Shown here piece after piece: positions 56,734-64,000 of a DNA stretch of 64,000 nt. The translations under genes and the position numbers were made by a program. The notes under the pieces were generated by a model. It was not told where the DNA came from. It saw nothing but the letters and a program-made list of their open reading frames with translations, and ran no database searches. Numbering within the stretch: position 1 is the first letter of the stretch; each line of letters starts with the position of its first letter. This DNA is from Planctomycetota bacterium. GTDB taxonomy: Bacteria > Planctomycetota > PLA2 > JAEUHO01. The stretch is from positions 310,001 through 374,000 of the forward strand of contig JACKGW010000001.1 in NCBI GenBank assembly GCA_020631815.1. Direction: 5' to 3'.

Positions 56734-59598
56734 ATGTCGGGCCCAAGCTTCATTCGGGAGGTGGCTCCGGACGATGATGGCGGCAGCCGCCGTTCAGATC
56801 CGAAGTCAGACGATGGCTCTGCCCTGCCGAACAGCTGGTGGGGCCGCTACGTGGCCGCGGGCCTCGGTGGTCTGACCGAGACCGCACGCCGTGTGGTCGA
56901 GCTCGACTCCAAGCTGATCGCGGAGGAGATCGCGCACGATCTCACGCCCGGAGGTGCGTGGCCCGACGAACGAGTGAGGCGGGGGATCGTCGTCGGTGCG
57001 GTTCAATCCGGAAAGACGGCATCGATGTTTGGAGTCGCCGCAAATCTCCTCGACGCTGGCATCGACATCCTCATCATCTTGGCGGGCACGCGCGTCGCGC
57101 TTTGGCGACAGACCTTCGAGCGTCTCTTGGCTCAGCTAGACGACACGACGCCAGAAACTGCACGACGGCGCAGGCACGAGCGCCTCCTGGTCCCGAGCCC
57201 AAGTGTGCTGATGGACGGCGCGGAGAGGAGTACGCCTACCACATACATGCAGGCCGCGGCCGGCAAGTTCGAGCGGGCCCTGGGAGATGGAAAGCCCGCC
57301 GTCCTTGTCATTCCGAAGCATCAGGCACACTTGCTTGCGGCATCGCGCTTCTTCGAGGCCAGGGTGCCTGCTGTGATCCAGACGACTGGGCGTAGCTTGC
57401 ACATGGTGATCTTGGACGACGAAGCAGATGATGGATCTGTTCTCGACGCGACGCAGGACAAGATCACGCCTCAGCGCATCGAGATGCTGTGGTCCTCCAG
57501 GACGCCGGGAAGTACCTTTCATGAGCGGCTGTATGCCACCTACGTCGCCTACACAGCGACGCCCCAGGCGAACTTCCTCCAGGATTCCTTCAATCCACTC
57601 TCGCCTCGGGACTTTTGCTGCGCCTTGCGTGTGCCGTGGAAGGACGGTGGGCAGCCCGACCTGCGTCTAGGGCCGACCTATACTGAGCCTCGAGGACTGA
57701 GTGCCTACTATTGCGGTGGTGAAATGTACTACCGCGCCATGCCCTCGGGTCCCGGAGCCCTGGCGTTTGCCACCGATTTCCCAGAACCTAGGCCGGATGA
57801 GCAGCCCGAGGCCTTTGCGCAGCGCACAAGGGAGTCGGTCGATGCACTGCTGACGGCGGGTCTGCGCTCCTACCTCGTCGCAGGCGCCCTAAGGGCTCTC
57901 GGCGACCGTTCTCGCGGACGCTTGTCGGTCCGCGAAGTCCGCGCCAGCCTTACGCTGGCAGAGAAGGACATGGCAAGGCTCCCCTCGCCACATTGCATGC
58001 TGGTTCATCCCTCCGCGCTGCAGCGGGTCCAGGCGGAGGAGGCCCGCAGACTGCAAGTCCTCGCGGGCGGACTGACACCCGATGCGTCTGAGCCTGGCTC
58101 GGAGACCGAGGCACCCGGCTGCCTTGACGTCGATCTCATCCGAGCAAGTATCGAGCAGTCGCCCGAGGCATGGCGCGCCTGCCTTGCGGCCTTCCGGGCC
58201 AGCTATGAGGGCCTTCTCGGCTACCCAGGAGGAAGCAGTCTCGACGACCCGAGTGAGACTTCCTGGGAGGAAGTGCAAAGGGTGCTTCTCGAGGAAGTGG
58301 CTCCCTACGTGCGCGTCAAGATCATCAATAGTGATGAGAACAGTGATGATCGGCCCGAGTTTCACCCTGTCGCCACAGCGGATGGTGGCCTCCGGGCTCC
58401 AGAGGACATCTACACGATCTTCGTCTCGGGCAGCGTGATGTCTCGTGGCATCACGATCGAGGGGCTGTGTACCACGGTCTTCACCAGGCCTGCATCTGAG
58501 CCCGTTGCGGACACACAGATGCAGATGCAACGTTGGTTTGGCTATCGCGGGAGCTACATTCACCTGTGTCGGCTCTACTGTTTTGCGGATCAGTTGGACT
58601 TGTTCCGCGCGTACCACCGCCACGACATGGCGATGCGCAACGAGATCCTGACCGCCGGGAGGACAGGAGAGGTCGGTGTGTACCCGCTCCTGCTGCAGGG
58701 GCCGCGCGCCCTCGCTACTTCAAAGGTGCCGACTCGCCGGCTGCCGCTTCATCCAGGGCCCACCCCTTCGGTTCTCCTAGTGGAGTCCGGCGATCCTGGT
58801 CTCGCGCGTGGGAATGCCGATCTGTTGGCTGACATTCTTGACTCATGTCCGTCGACCGAACTCGTCGTCGAGGGAACTGCAGTCGGCCGCATCCTGACAG
58901 TCCCATGGGGATTGCTGGACGTCGCAGCCACACTGGAGGGATTCCGATTCGAGCGACATGCTCCGGACGGTCACAGCGAGCTGTACGCTCGATGGAGCCA
59001 CCTAGAAGACCAGCTTGACCTGACCGCCGAAGAGCGACCCCTGCTTCGCCTTCCTGCTGCCCCCGCAACCCCGCCCGCGGTGAATGTCAGGGGCTGCCCG
59101 TACTCGATCGCTGCTTACCTGCGCACGTGGAAGGCCGCTCTGCAGCGGCGACGCTGCGATGGCCTGTTCCCCTCTGATCAGCCTGATGTGGACTGGGCCC
59201 TGGCCTGGCCGCGTCTCTCGGAACCCGCCTTCTATGTGGGGGTTCGTCATGGCAGCTCGGGCACTTCCGGCTGGGAGCGATTGGCCAAGCATGGTGTGCG
59301 TCGCATGCAGCGAGCGCGGCTGCCCGGAGCTTCGCATCTGCTCGCGACACTCTGGGGCTCTCGCGGTATTGGTGGACCGTATCTAGGGGATCAGCGCTTC
59401 GACTACCATTTGACGAAGTTCAGTCCGCCCCTGCTTCATGGCGCCGGCGCACCCTGGCGCCCTGCGGGCCATCCAGGACTGCTCTTGTTCCATGTGGTGG
59501 CGAGTGAGACAGGCGAGCCCGATGCCGTGACGGTGGGGCTCTGCCTGCCGCATGGAGGGCCTGATCACTTCGCGGCACTTCCCGGAGCTTCCTCGTGA
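56734..59598 (+). CDS. Z1-type superfamily 2 helicase-like ATPase
   Basis: A 954-residue protein of the Z1 (PF10593-type) family. Walker A-like VVGAVQSGKTASMFGVAANL (88-95), then LDDEADDGS as the Walker B-like DDEAD (228-232), TATPQANFL, and in the C-terminal half SGSVMSRGITIEGLCTTVF and QMQMQRWFGYRGSY. The 'SRGiT-iEGL' and 'mQm-RWFGYR' pair marks Z1 rather than a general helicase. Such ATPases are found in restriction-modification-like operons beside PD-(D/E)XK nucleases, Dcm and Vsr. It overlaps the next gene by GTGA, so ATPase and nuclease are co-translated. Confidence 0.93.
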   Translation: MSGPSFIREVAPDDDGGSRRSDPKSDDGSALPNSWWGRYVAAGLGGLTETARRVVELDSKLIAEEIAHDLTPGGAWPDERVRRGIVVGAVQSGKTASMFGVAANLLDAGIDILIILAGTRVALWRQTFERLLAQLDDTTPETARRRRHERLLVPSPSVLMDGAERSTPTTYMQAAAGKFERALGDGKPAVLVIPKHQAHLLAASRFFEARVPAVIQTTGRSLHMVILDDEADDGSVLDATQDKITPQRIEMLWSSRTPGSTFHERLYATYVAYTATPQANFLQDSFNPLSPRDFCCALRVPWKDGGQPDLRLGPTYTEPRGLSAYYCGGEMYYRAMPSGPGALAFATDFPEPRPDEQPEAFAQRTRESVDALLTAGLRSYLVAGALRALGDRSRGRLSVREVRASLTLAEKDMARLPSPHCMLVHPSALQRVQAEEARRLQVLAGGLTPDASEPGSETEAPGCLDVDLIRASIEQSPEAWRACLAAFRASYEGLLGYPGGSSLDDPSETSWEEVQRVLLEEVAPYVRVKIINSDENSDDRPEFHPVATADGGLRAPEDIYTIFVSGSVMSRGITIEGLCTTVFTRPASEPVADTQMQMQRWFGYRGSYIHLCRLYCFADQLDLFRAYHRHDMAMRNEILTAGRTGEVGVYPLLLQGPRALATSKVPTRRLPLHPGPTPSVLLVESGDPGLARGNADLLADILDSCPSTELVVEGTAVGRILTVPWGLLDVAATLEGFRFERHAPDGHSELYARWSHLEDQLDLTAEERPLLRLPAAPATPPAVNVRGCPYSIAAYLRTWKAALQRRRCDGLFPSDQPDVDWALAWPRLSEPAFYVGVRHGSSGTSGWERLAKHGVRRMQRARLPGASHLLATLWGSRGIGGPYLGDQRFDYHLTKFSPPLLHGAGAPWRPAGHPGLLLFHVVASETGEPDAVTVGLCLPHGGPDHFAALPGASS

Positions 59599-60671
59599 GT
59601 CACAGCTACGAGACCATCCGCGAGCGGTTGAGCTCGATCCTGCCGCCCGCCGAACAGAGTCGCTACGCAATCGAGTGGCTGGTGCCGAAGAAGCTTGCCG
59701 TAGGTCGCGATGCCCGAGAGGGATTTGCGATCTTCATCATCGGCGCGGGCATTACGTCTCGACTGCCGCTCGTTGCCGCTGCGGCCAAGTCAGCGAAGTG
59801 GCAAGATGATGCGGGCGAGGCATTTGTCGCAACCCGCCTGCTCCTGCCGGCCGGTGAGCATTTCCGTGCGGCTGCAGCAGCCGTTGCCGCGGAGTTCATC
59901 CAACGCGGAATGGCGGACCGCGATCCTTGCGTTGTCTTCGAGGAGACCGAGCCCCTCGTCGACTTGATCTTCTCTCGCGTGTTTCTGCCAGTAGAGGCAG
60001 TCTTGGGGCTGCTGGGCGAGCTCATCGTGCTTCGACTGTTGCTGGAAGCGCTGAGGGAGAGTGGCGAGGACTTCGGGGCCGATCCAACCTACCTGTGGTT
60101 CGGCCACGCCCAAAAGAGCCGAGACTTCGCGTTTGGGCGCACCGCCATCGAGGTCAAGACGACAGTCGGATTCAATTCGCAGCATCGAATTGGCAGCCTC
60201 GCTCAGATCGAACCTAGAACATTCGACGACGGGATGCGGGAGAGGCTGTTCCTCGTGAGCATCGGGCTGCGTTCTACCCCCGATGGAAAGGGGCGCTCCA
60301 TCGCCGGCGAGATCGACAAGATCCTCGGCCTGCTTGCTATTGCGGGTGTCGACCGAAGCGATGCGCAGCAGGCGTTTCTGGACAAGGTTCAACGCTATGG
60401 GCCGAGCACATTCGTTGGCTACGTCCACGACGTCATGAAAGACGACGAGCCATACAGCAGGGGCTACGATCTCGCATTCCCCCTTCGGCTCTATGACTTG
60501 ACTGACGACAAGGTGCTACTCCCTCGACGGGCCGATCTGGAGCAACTGTACGTGCTCCCCGACAGCGTCTCCTTTTCCGTCGACCTACCCGAAGTGATTC
60601 CAGGCTCCCCTGAGAATCCGCTCGAGCTCACCCGCTCAATCTGTAGAGAGCTCCTCGACTCCGGAGGCTGA
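59595..60671 (+). CDS. PD-(D/E)XK nuclease (DUF4420-like)
   Basis: A 358-residue protein with the PD-(D/E)XK core of the DUF4420 family: LLGELIVLRLLLEAL holds the first acidic residue (E142), SRDFAFGRTAIEVKTT provides D177 and E186-x-K188. The layout 'GEL ... W-x-G ... rDf ... iEvKtt' is the family pattern. It would be the restriction endonuclease of the system and probably works with the Z1 ATPase encoded just upstream (GTGA overlap). GTG start. The target sequence cannot be predicted. Confidence 0.9.
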   Translation: MSHSYETIRERLSSILPPAEQSRYAIEWLVPKKLAVGRDAREGFAIFIIGAGITSRLPLVAAAAKSAKWQDDAGEAFVATRLLLPAGEHFRAAAAAVAAEFIQRGMADRDPCVVFEETEPLVDLIFSRVFLPVEAVLGLLGELIVLRLLLEALRESGEDFGADPTYLWFGHAQKSRDFAFGRTAIEVKTTVGFNSQHRIGSLAQIEPRTFDDGMRERLFLVSIGLRSTPDGKGRSIAGEIDKILGLLAIAGVDRSDAQQAFLDKVQRYGPSTFVGYVHDVMKDDEPYSRGYDLAFPLRLYDLTDDKVLLPRRADLEQLYVLPDSVSFSVDLPEVIPGSPENPLELTRSICRELLDSGG

Positions 60672-60843
60672 CCCGGTGTGGGGCGATGGTGCGCTGGCGT
60701 TGCCCGGGTCCCGACGCGGAGCCGGCGTGTTCATTCCCTGTGCGTGGCCGACGTCGTCCCCCGTCAGGTCTGCCATGGGCCGCGGGGTGTATCCCACGGC
60801 AGCGTCTACGTCGAGTGTCCCCCCGGGGGCGTAACCTCGCCCT

Positions 60844-62139
60844 ATGGTCCGCGCAGTGGCAGGTTCGGGCTTCCGGTACGTCGATCTCTTTGCTGGGATC
60901 GGCGGATTCCACCTTGCCATGGATGCCCTGGGGGGGCAGTGCGTCATGGCGTCGGAGATCGACGCGGCGTGCCAGGAGGTGTACGAGGACAACTTCGGCC
61001 TCAGGCCCGAGGGGGACATTCAGCCCCTGACCGAGGGTCGAAGGATCATGGTTCCCCCGCATGATGTCCTTTGCGGTGGCTTCCCATGCCAGCCGTTCTC
61101 CAAGTCCGGGCATCAGCTGGGGATCAATGAGGCGCGCGGGACGCTCTTCTTCAACATCCTCAAGATCTTGGAAGCCTGCCGCCCGCGATTCGTGGTGCTC
61201 GAGAACGTGCGCAACCTAGCAGGACCTCGCCAGCGCGACACCTGGAACACGATCATTCGCAGTTTGAGGTCTTTGGGCTATCGCGTCTCTGATCGGCCTG
61301 TCGTGTTCAGCCCTCACCTCCTCCCGCCTCGGCTGGCCGGTGCGCCGCAGATCCGCGACCGGGTGTTCGTCTTGGGTGAGCGCGTCGTGTCGCGTGACCA
61401 GCAGCTCCTTGACGTCCCGCCGCTCGTCGCGAACGAGCCCGTCGACGCATGGGACCCGAGCGCTTGGCGAGTCGAGTCCATTCTTGACTCTGACGAGGAG
61501 ATTGACGAGGTCGACCGCTACTCCCTGCGCCCCGACGAGATCCATTGGATCAACGCGTGGACTGACTTCGTTCAGCGCATCAAGGACGAGCCTCTTCCAG
61601 GGTTCCCCATCTGGGCCGATGCCTTCCGGACCCGTGTGCGTGTCACCAGCGACACGCCTGGGTGGAAGTCCAACTTCCTGAAGAAGAACGCCGACCTGTA
61701 TCGCCGGCACCAGAGGGAGATTGACCGCTGGATGAAGCGATGGGGAGTGGATGGGTTCCCTCCGAGCCGCCGGAAGCTGGAGTGGCAGGCTCGAGGTTGG
61801 CCCCGTGATCTATGGCAGTTGGTGATGCACATGCGCCCGAGTGGCATCCGAGTCAAGCCGCCCACCTACCTCCCGGCCCTGGTAGCCATCACCCAGACCT
61901 CCATCATTGGCTCGCGGCGGCGGAGGCTCACTCCAAGGGAGGCCGCGAGACTACAGAGTTTCCCCGAGGACTTCAGGCTCCACCCCGTTGATGCCGTTGC
62001 GTACAAGCAGCTGGGGAACGCGGTCAACGTTGGCGCCGTTATGCATGTCACTCGGGCACTGCTCGACGGTTCGTTTGGAGTTGAGTCGGCGAGACCCCGT
62101 TCGACGGCGCGACAGCGGCTCCTCGACCTGCACGCGTAG
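60844..62139 (+). CDS. DNA (cytosine-5)-methyltransferase
   Basis: A 431-residue C5 DNA methyltransferase. Motif I is YVDLFAGIGGFHLAMDALGG (12-31), motif IV is CGGFPCQPFSKSGHQLGINE with catalytic Cys82, motif VI is VVLENVRNL (ENV 120-122), motif VIII is around PQIRDRVFVLGE, motif IX is RRRRLTPREAARLQSFPEDF, and motif X is KQLGNAVNVGAV. It methylates the 5-position of cytosine and would protect host DNA. The recognition site, set by the region between VIII and IX, is unknown. The Vsr nuclease encoded two genes downstream would repair T-G mismatches made by deamination. It follows a 172-base gap after the nuclease gene. Confidence 0.96.
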   Translation: MVRAVAGSGFRYVDLFAGIGGFHLAMDALGGQCVMASEIDAACQEVYEDNFGLRPEGDIQPLTEGRRIMVPPHDVLCGGFPCQPFSKSGHQLGINEARGTLFFNILKILEACRPRFVVLENVRNLAGPRQRDTWNTIIRSLRSLGYRVSDRPVVFSPHLLPPRLAGAPQIRDRVFVLGERVVSRDQQLLDVPPLVANEPVDAWDPSAWRVESILDSDEEIDEVDRYSLRPDEIHWINAWTDFVQRIKDEPLPGFPIWADAFRTRVRVTSDTPGWKSNFLKKNADLYRRHQREIDRWMKRWGVDGFPPSRRKLEWQARGWPRDLWQLVMHMRPSGIRVKPPTYLPALVAITQTSIIGSRRRRLTPREAARLQSFPEDFRLHPVDAVAYKQLGNAVNVGAVMHVTRALLDGSFGVESARPRSTARQRLLDLHA

Positions 62140-62141
62140 CC

Positions 62142-62918
62142 GTGCCGCGAAAGCAGGACGCAATCAACCAGATCTTCGCGCTCCTAGGGCGCCCTGCGCC
62201 TGTCCTGCGCAAGGGGGGGTCCGTTCCGCACCTCGTGTTTGAGGGGATCATTGAGGCGCTGGATCTCCCGGTAGACCCGTCGATGAGCATGCCCCAGGCC
62301 GGCCGGAAGATCGCCGAGCTGGCGGGACTTCCGTGGGGTGTGGACTGTGACTCCACCCAGACACCCTCCGGCGGCGGTAGCACAGTCACACTCCCAGGAC
62401 TTGATCGCCTGCTCGAGGCAGTGGCGATCCTCCAGGGGCGCGTGCCGGCGCGTGACGCTGACTTGGTCGTCGGGGTCGCATACGCACCAGCCGTGGTTAC
62501 GGCTCCGGTGTCTCCGCAGCCCACTTCGTGCGACGCTGACTCTTTCGGTGCAGGCTGTGCAGTTCACATGGCGACGCTGGACGCACTGGCCTCGTACGTC
62601 GCCTCGCAGGGGTGCAAGCCCCTTGGGCCGGCAATTGCTGACCCGCCTTTCGACTTGGCTTGGCGCCACTCGGACCATCTCGTGGTTGTCGAGATCAGGA
62701 GCATCCGTGACGACAATCGCCGCCACCAGGTTCGGCTCGGCCTCGGCCAGGTGCTTGAGTACCGATCGGTGCTGATGGTCCGGGAGCGAGCGACCGTTCG
62801 TCCGGTGCTTGTGACGAGCTCCCCGGATGCGCTCGGTGCGCAGGTCGCGAAGTCGGTTGGCGTGATTGCGACATCACCGGAGACGTGGGCCGATGACCTG
62901 CGGTCGTTGCTGCCTTGA
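62142..62918 (+). CDS. Nuclease-like protein with ExR variant of the PD-(D/E)XK motif
   Basis: A 258-residue protein. Its C-terminal part reads FDLAWRHSDHLVVVEIRSIR followed by RRHQVRLGLGQVLEYR (residues about 170-207). Family members usually read 'DlaW ... l-v-vE-v-K-S-l-t ... N-x-x-x-QlRlGlGQvl-y', a PD-(D/E)XK-like nuclease. Here the Lys is Arg (E184-I-R186), which may weaken or abolish catalysis. The N-terminal part has no recognised domain. It is tucked between Dcm and Vsr with 2-base and TGATG spacing, so it is surely part of the same operon. GTG start. Confidence 0.78.
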   Translation: MPRKQDAINQIFALLGRPAPVLRKGGSVPHLVFEGIIEALDLPVDPSMSMPQAGRKIAELAGLPWGVDCDSTQTPSGGGSTVTLPGLDRLLEAVAILQGRVPARDADLVVGVAYAPAVVTAPVSPQPTSCDADSFGAGCAVHMATLDALASYVASQGCKPLGPAIADPPFDLAWRHSDHLVVVEIRSIRDDNRRHQVRLGLGQVLEYRSVLMVRERATVRPVLVTSSPDALGAQVAKSVGVIATSPETWADDLRSLLP

Positions 62919-63403
62919 TGGGAAGCCTTGTGCCCGCCGACCAGCGCATGCGCACTGGAATGGCATGGGCACACGACATCGCCGTGCCGTTCGCATCGTC
63001 AGGAGTAGTTCGCGAGCGGATGCAAGCCCAGCGCCGGCGGGACACAAGCGCAGAACTTCTGATCCGGCGTGCGGCTCATCGCCTGGGCCTTCGCTACTTC
63101 GTGGATCGGCGCCCCTTGTCGGGTCTGCGAAGCAAGGCGGACATGGTCTTCCCGGCGGCACGCGTGGCCGTGTTCGTTGACGGCTGCTTCTGGCATGGAT
63201 GCCCACGGCACGGCAATCGGCCCAACAAGAACACGTGGTACTGGGACGAGAAGCTGCGTCGGAACCGAGAGCGCGACTCCGCAGTCAACCAGGCGCTGAC
63301 AGCGGCCGGCTGGCTGGCGTTCCGCGTCTGGGAACACGAGGACGCCGCGGAAGTGGCGGCACGCCTCCAAGAGGCTGTCCGGGGGCGGACCGCCGGCCCC
63401 TGA
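62918..63403 (+). CDS. vsr: Very-short-patch repair (Vsr) endonuclease
   Basis: A 161-residue Vsr endonuclease. Near residue 41 is RRDTSAELLIRRAAHRLGLR, then LRSKADMVFPAARVAVFVDG, CFWHGCPRHGNRPNKNTWYW with zinc ligands (Cys90, His93, Cys95), and AFRVWEHE. This enzyme nicks DNA at T-G mismatches formed when 5-methylcytosine is deaminated and so limits mutation at Dcm sites. It accompanies the cytosine methyltransferase of this operon. The ATG at 62918 overlaps the previous stop (TGATG). About 150 bases of intergenic sequence follow. Confidence 0.95.
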   Translation: MGSLVPADQRMRTGMAWAHDIAVPFASSGVVRERMQAQRRRDTSAELLIRRAAHRLGLRYFVDRRPLSGLRSKADMVFPAARVAVFVDGCFWHGCPRHGNRPNKNTWYWDEKLRRNRERDSAVNQALTAAGWLAFRVWEHEDAAEVAARLQEAVRGRTAGP

Positions 63404-63453
63404 ATGCGCCTGCGGCCCTGGCGGCCTTGGTTCCCCGCGGCCCTGTCGCCTGA

Positions 63454-63474
63454 GGGGGGCGCCGGGAGCCCCCC
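63454..63474 (+). terminator. GC-rich hairpin after vsr
   Basis: GGGGGGC (63454-63460) can pair with GCCCCCC (63468-63474) over a 7-nt loop. There is no T tract, so intrinsic termination is uncertain; in this GC-rich DNA it may act as a barrier or with a factor. It lies between the end of the defence operon and the next gene. Confidence 0.4.
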
Positions 63475-63555
63475 CTGTCCCCGCCCCGCCCCGCTTGGGA
63501 GTCAGGGGGTTGATGCCGGCGTGGGGCCGGCAGAGGCCTTCCTGGAGCCCTTGCC

Positions 63556-64000
63556 ATGCGCCGCGTCCTCTGCTTCGGCTACGGCGTCTTCGCCTACCTG
63601 TGCTTCCTCGTGATCTTTGCCTACGCCGGGGGCTTCCTCGGCAACATCGGGCTCCTGCCCAAGACGATCGACACCAACCCGCAGCCCCTGGGGCTGGCGG
63701 CCGTGCTGGTCAACCTGGGGCTGCTGACCCTGTTCGCGCTGCAGCATGCGGTGATGGCGCGGCCGGCGTTCAAGCGGCGCTGGACCAAGATCATCCCGGC
63801 CGAGATCGAGCGCAGCACCTTCGTGCTGGCGACGTGCATCGTGCTGGGTCTGCTGTTCTGGCAGTGGCGTGCCATCGAGGGTGTCGTCTGGCAGGCGTCC
63901 GGGGCCCTGGCCGTTGCCCTCGAGATCGGCTACTTCCTGGGCTTGGGCATCGTGTTCGTGGCGACGATCAACATCGATCACTTCGCCCTGTTCGGCCTGC
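63556..64000 (+). CDS. MddA/NnrU-type membrane methyltransferase (3' end outside window)
   Basis: An open frame of at least 148 codons running off the window. Membrane segments alternate with VLCFGYGVFAYLCFLVIFAY, AGGFLGNIGLLPKTID, AVLVNLGLLTLFALQHAVMA and RPAFKRRWTKIIPAEIERST. The 'GFLgN ... FalQH-x-vMARp-x-FK' signature is that of the methanethiol S-methyltransferase MddA/NnrU group (isoprenylcysteine-methyltransferase-like fold). MddA makes dimethyl sulfide from methanethiol; other members have unknown substrates. A GGAG ribosome binding site precedes the ATG at 63556. The C-terminal catalytic part is not visible, so the reaction is a moderately firm guess. Confidence 0.8.
   Translation, partial: MRRVLCFGYGVFAYLCFLVIFAYAGGFLGNIGLLPKTIDTNPQPLGLAAVLVNLGLLTLFALQHAVMARPAFKRRWTKIIPAEIERSTFVLATCIVLGLLFWQWRAIEGVVWQASGALAVALEIGYFLGLGIVFVATINIDHFALFGL

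Noticed and set aside
63421..63480. Possible attachment site or end of an integrated element at the right edge of the defence island
   Set aside because: No integrase, tRNA target or matching direct repeat was found at both ends; only a hairpin is visible.

Overview
This is a high-GC bacterial chromosome segment. The best taxonomic guess, an inference from gene families, is a member of Planctomycetota: it has a secreted repeat protein resembling the planctomycete YTV family, a TIGR03790-type protein, a Ser/Thr kinase fused to a formylglycine-generating-enzyme (FGE) domain and overlapping an ECF sigma factor, a CRTAC1/ASPIC-UnbV protein, and many lipoproteins and large carboxypeptidase-regulatory-like proteins. 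An Omp85/TamB pair shows a two-membrane envelope. A tRNA-Sec gene shows that the organism decodes UGA as selenocysteine. Genes are packed tightly, and many neighbours overlap by ATGA, GTGA or TGATG.

Layout. 1-4.1 kb: TIGR03790-like (cut by the window edge), LemA, two paralogous membrane proteins, DUF1572. 4.2-5.6 kb: DUF2237 and an exosortase-H-like membrane pair that lacks the catalytic cysteine. 5.6-12.9 kb: tamA and tamB separated by an array of structured inverted repeats, also found at 3.4-3.5 kb. 13.2 kb: tRNA-Sec. 13.7-17.6 kb: small hypotheticals, two SUKH/SMI1 proteins and the YTV-like protein. 17.7-25.6 kb: a gene fragment, two tandem duplicated lipoproteins, and the kinase-sigma pair. 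25.8-28.3 kb: zf-TFIIB protein, SDR, DUF4143 ATPase. 28.4-34.1 kb: CRTAC1-like lipoprotein and a 1286-residue carboxypeptidase-regulatory-like protein. 34.2-37.3 kb: HlyD/ABC ATPase/ABC-2 permease operon. 37.4-41.6 kb: second DUF4143 ATPase, a secreted protein, a P-loop kinase, and a toxin-antitoxin-like pair whose first gene has an in-frame UGA. 41.7-45.6 kb: glycosyltransferase and UDP-galactopyranose mutase-like genes. 45.6-46.7 kb: RHH/nucleotidyltransferase pair behind a perfect palindrome. 47.5-51.5 kb: a coupled five-gene operon (PqqD-like, HprK-like kinase, two GT2 enzymes, a nucleotidyltransferase). 51.7-54.6 kb: PH-domain protein, a kinase/cREC/REC cassette, an APH-type phosphotransferase. 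54.9-63.4 kb: a defence island (DUF262, Z1 helicase, PD-(D/E)XK nuclease, DNA cytosine methyltransferase, ExR nuclease-like protein, Vsr). 63.6 kb to the end: MddA/NnrU-like methyltransferase (cut by the edge).

The most interesting parts are the PqqD/HprK-like operon, in which the PqqD protein carries a peptide-like C-terminal tail; the Z1 defence island; the repeat family with visible compensatory base changes; and the toxin-antitoxin-like gene interrupted by UGA in a genome that has tRNA-Sec. All family assignments come from reading motifs, not from database searches.
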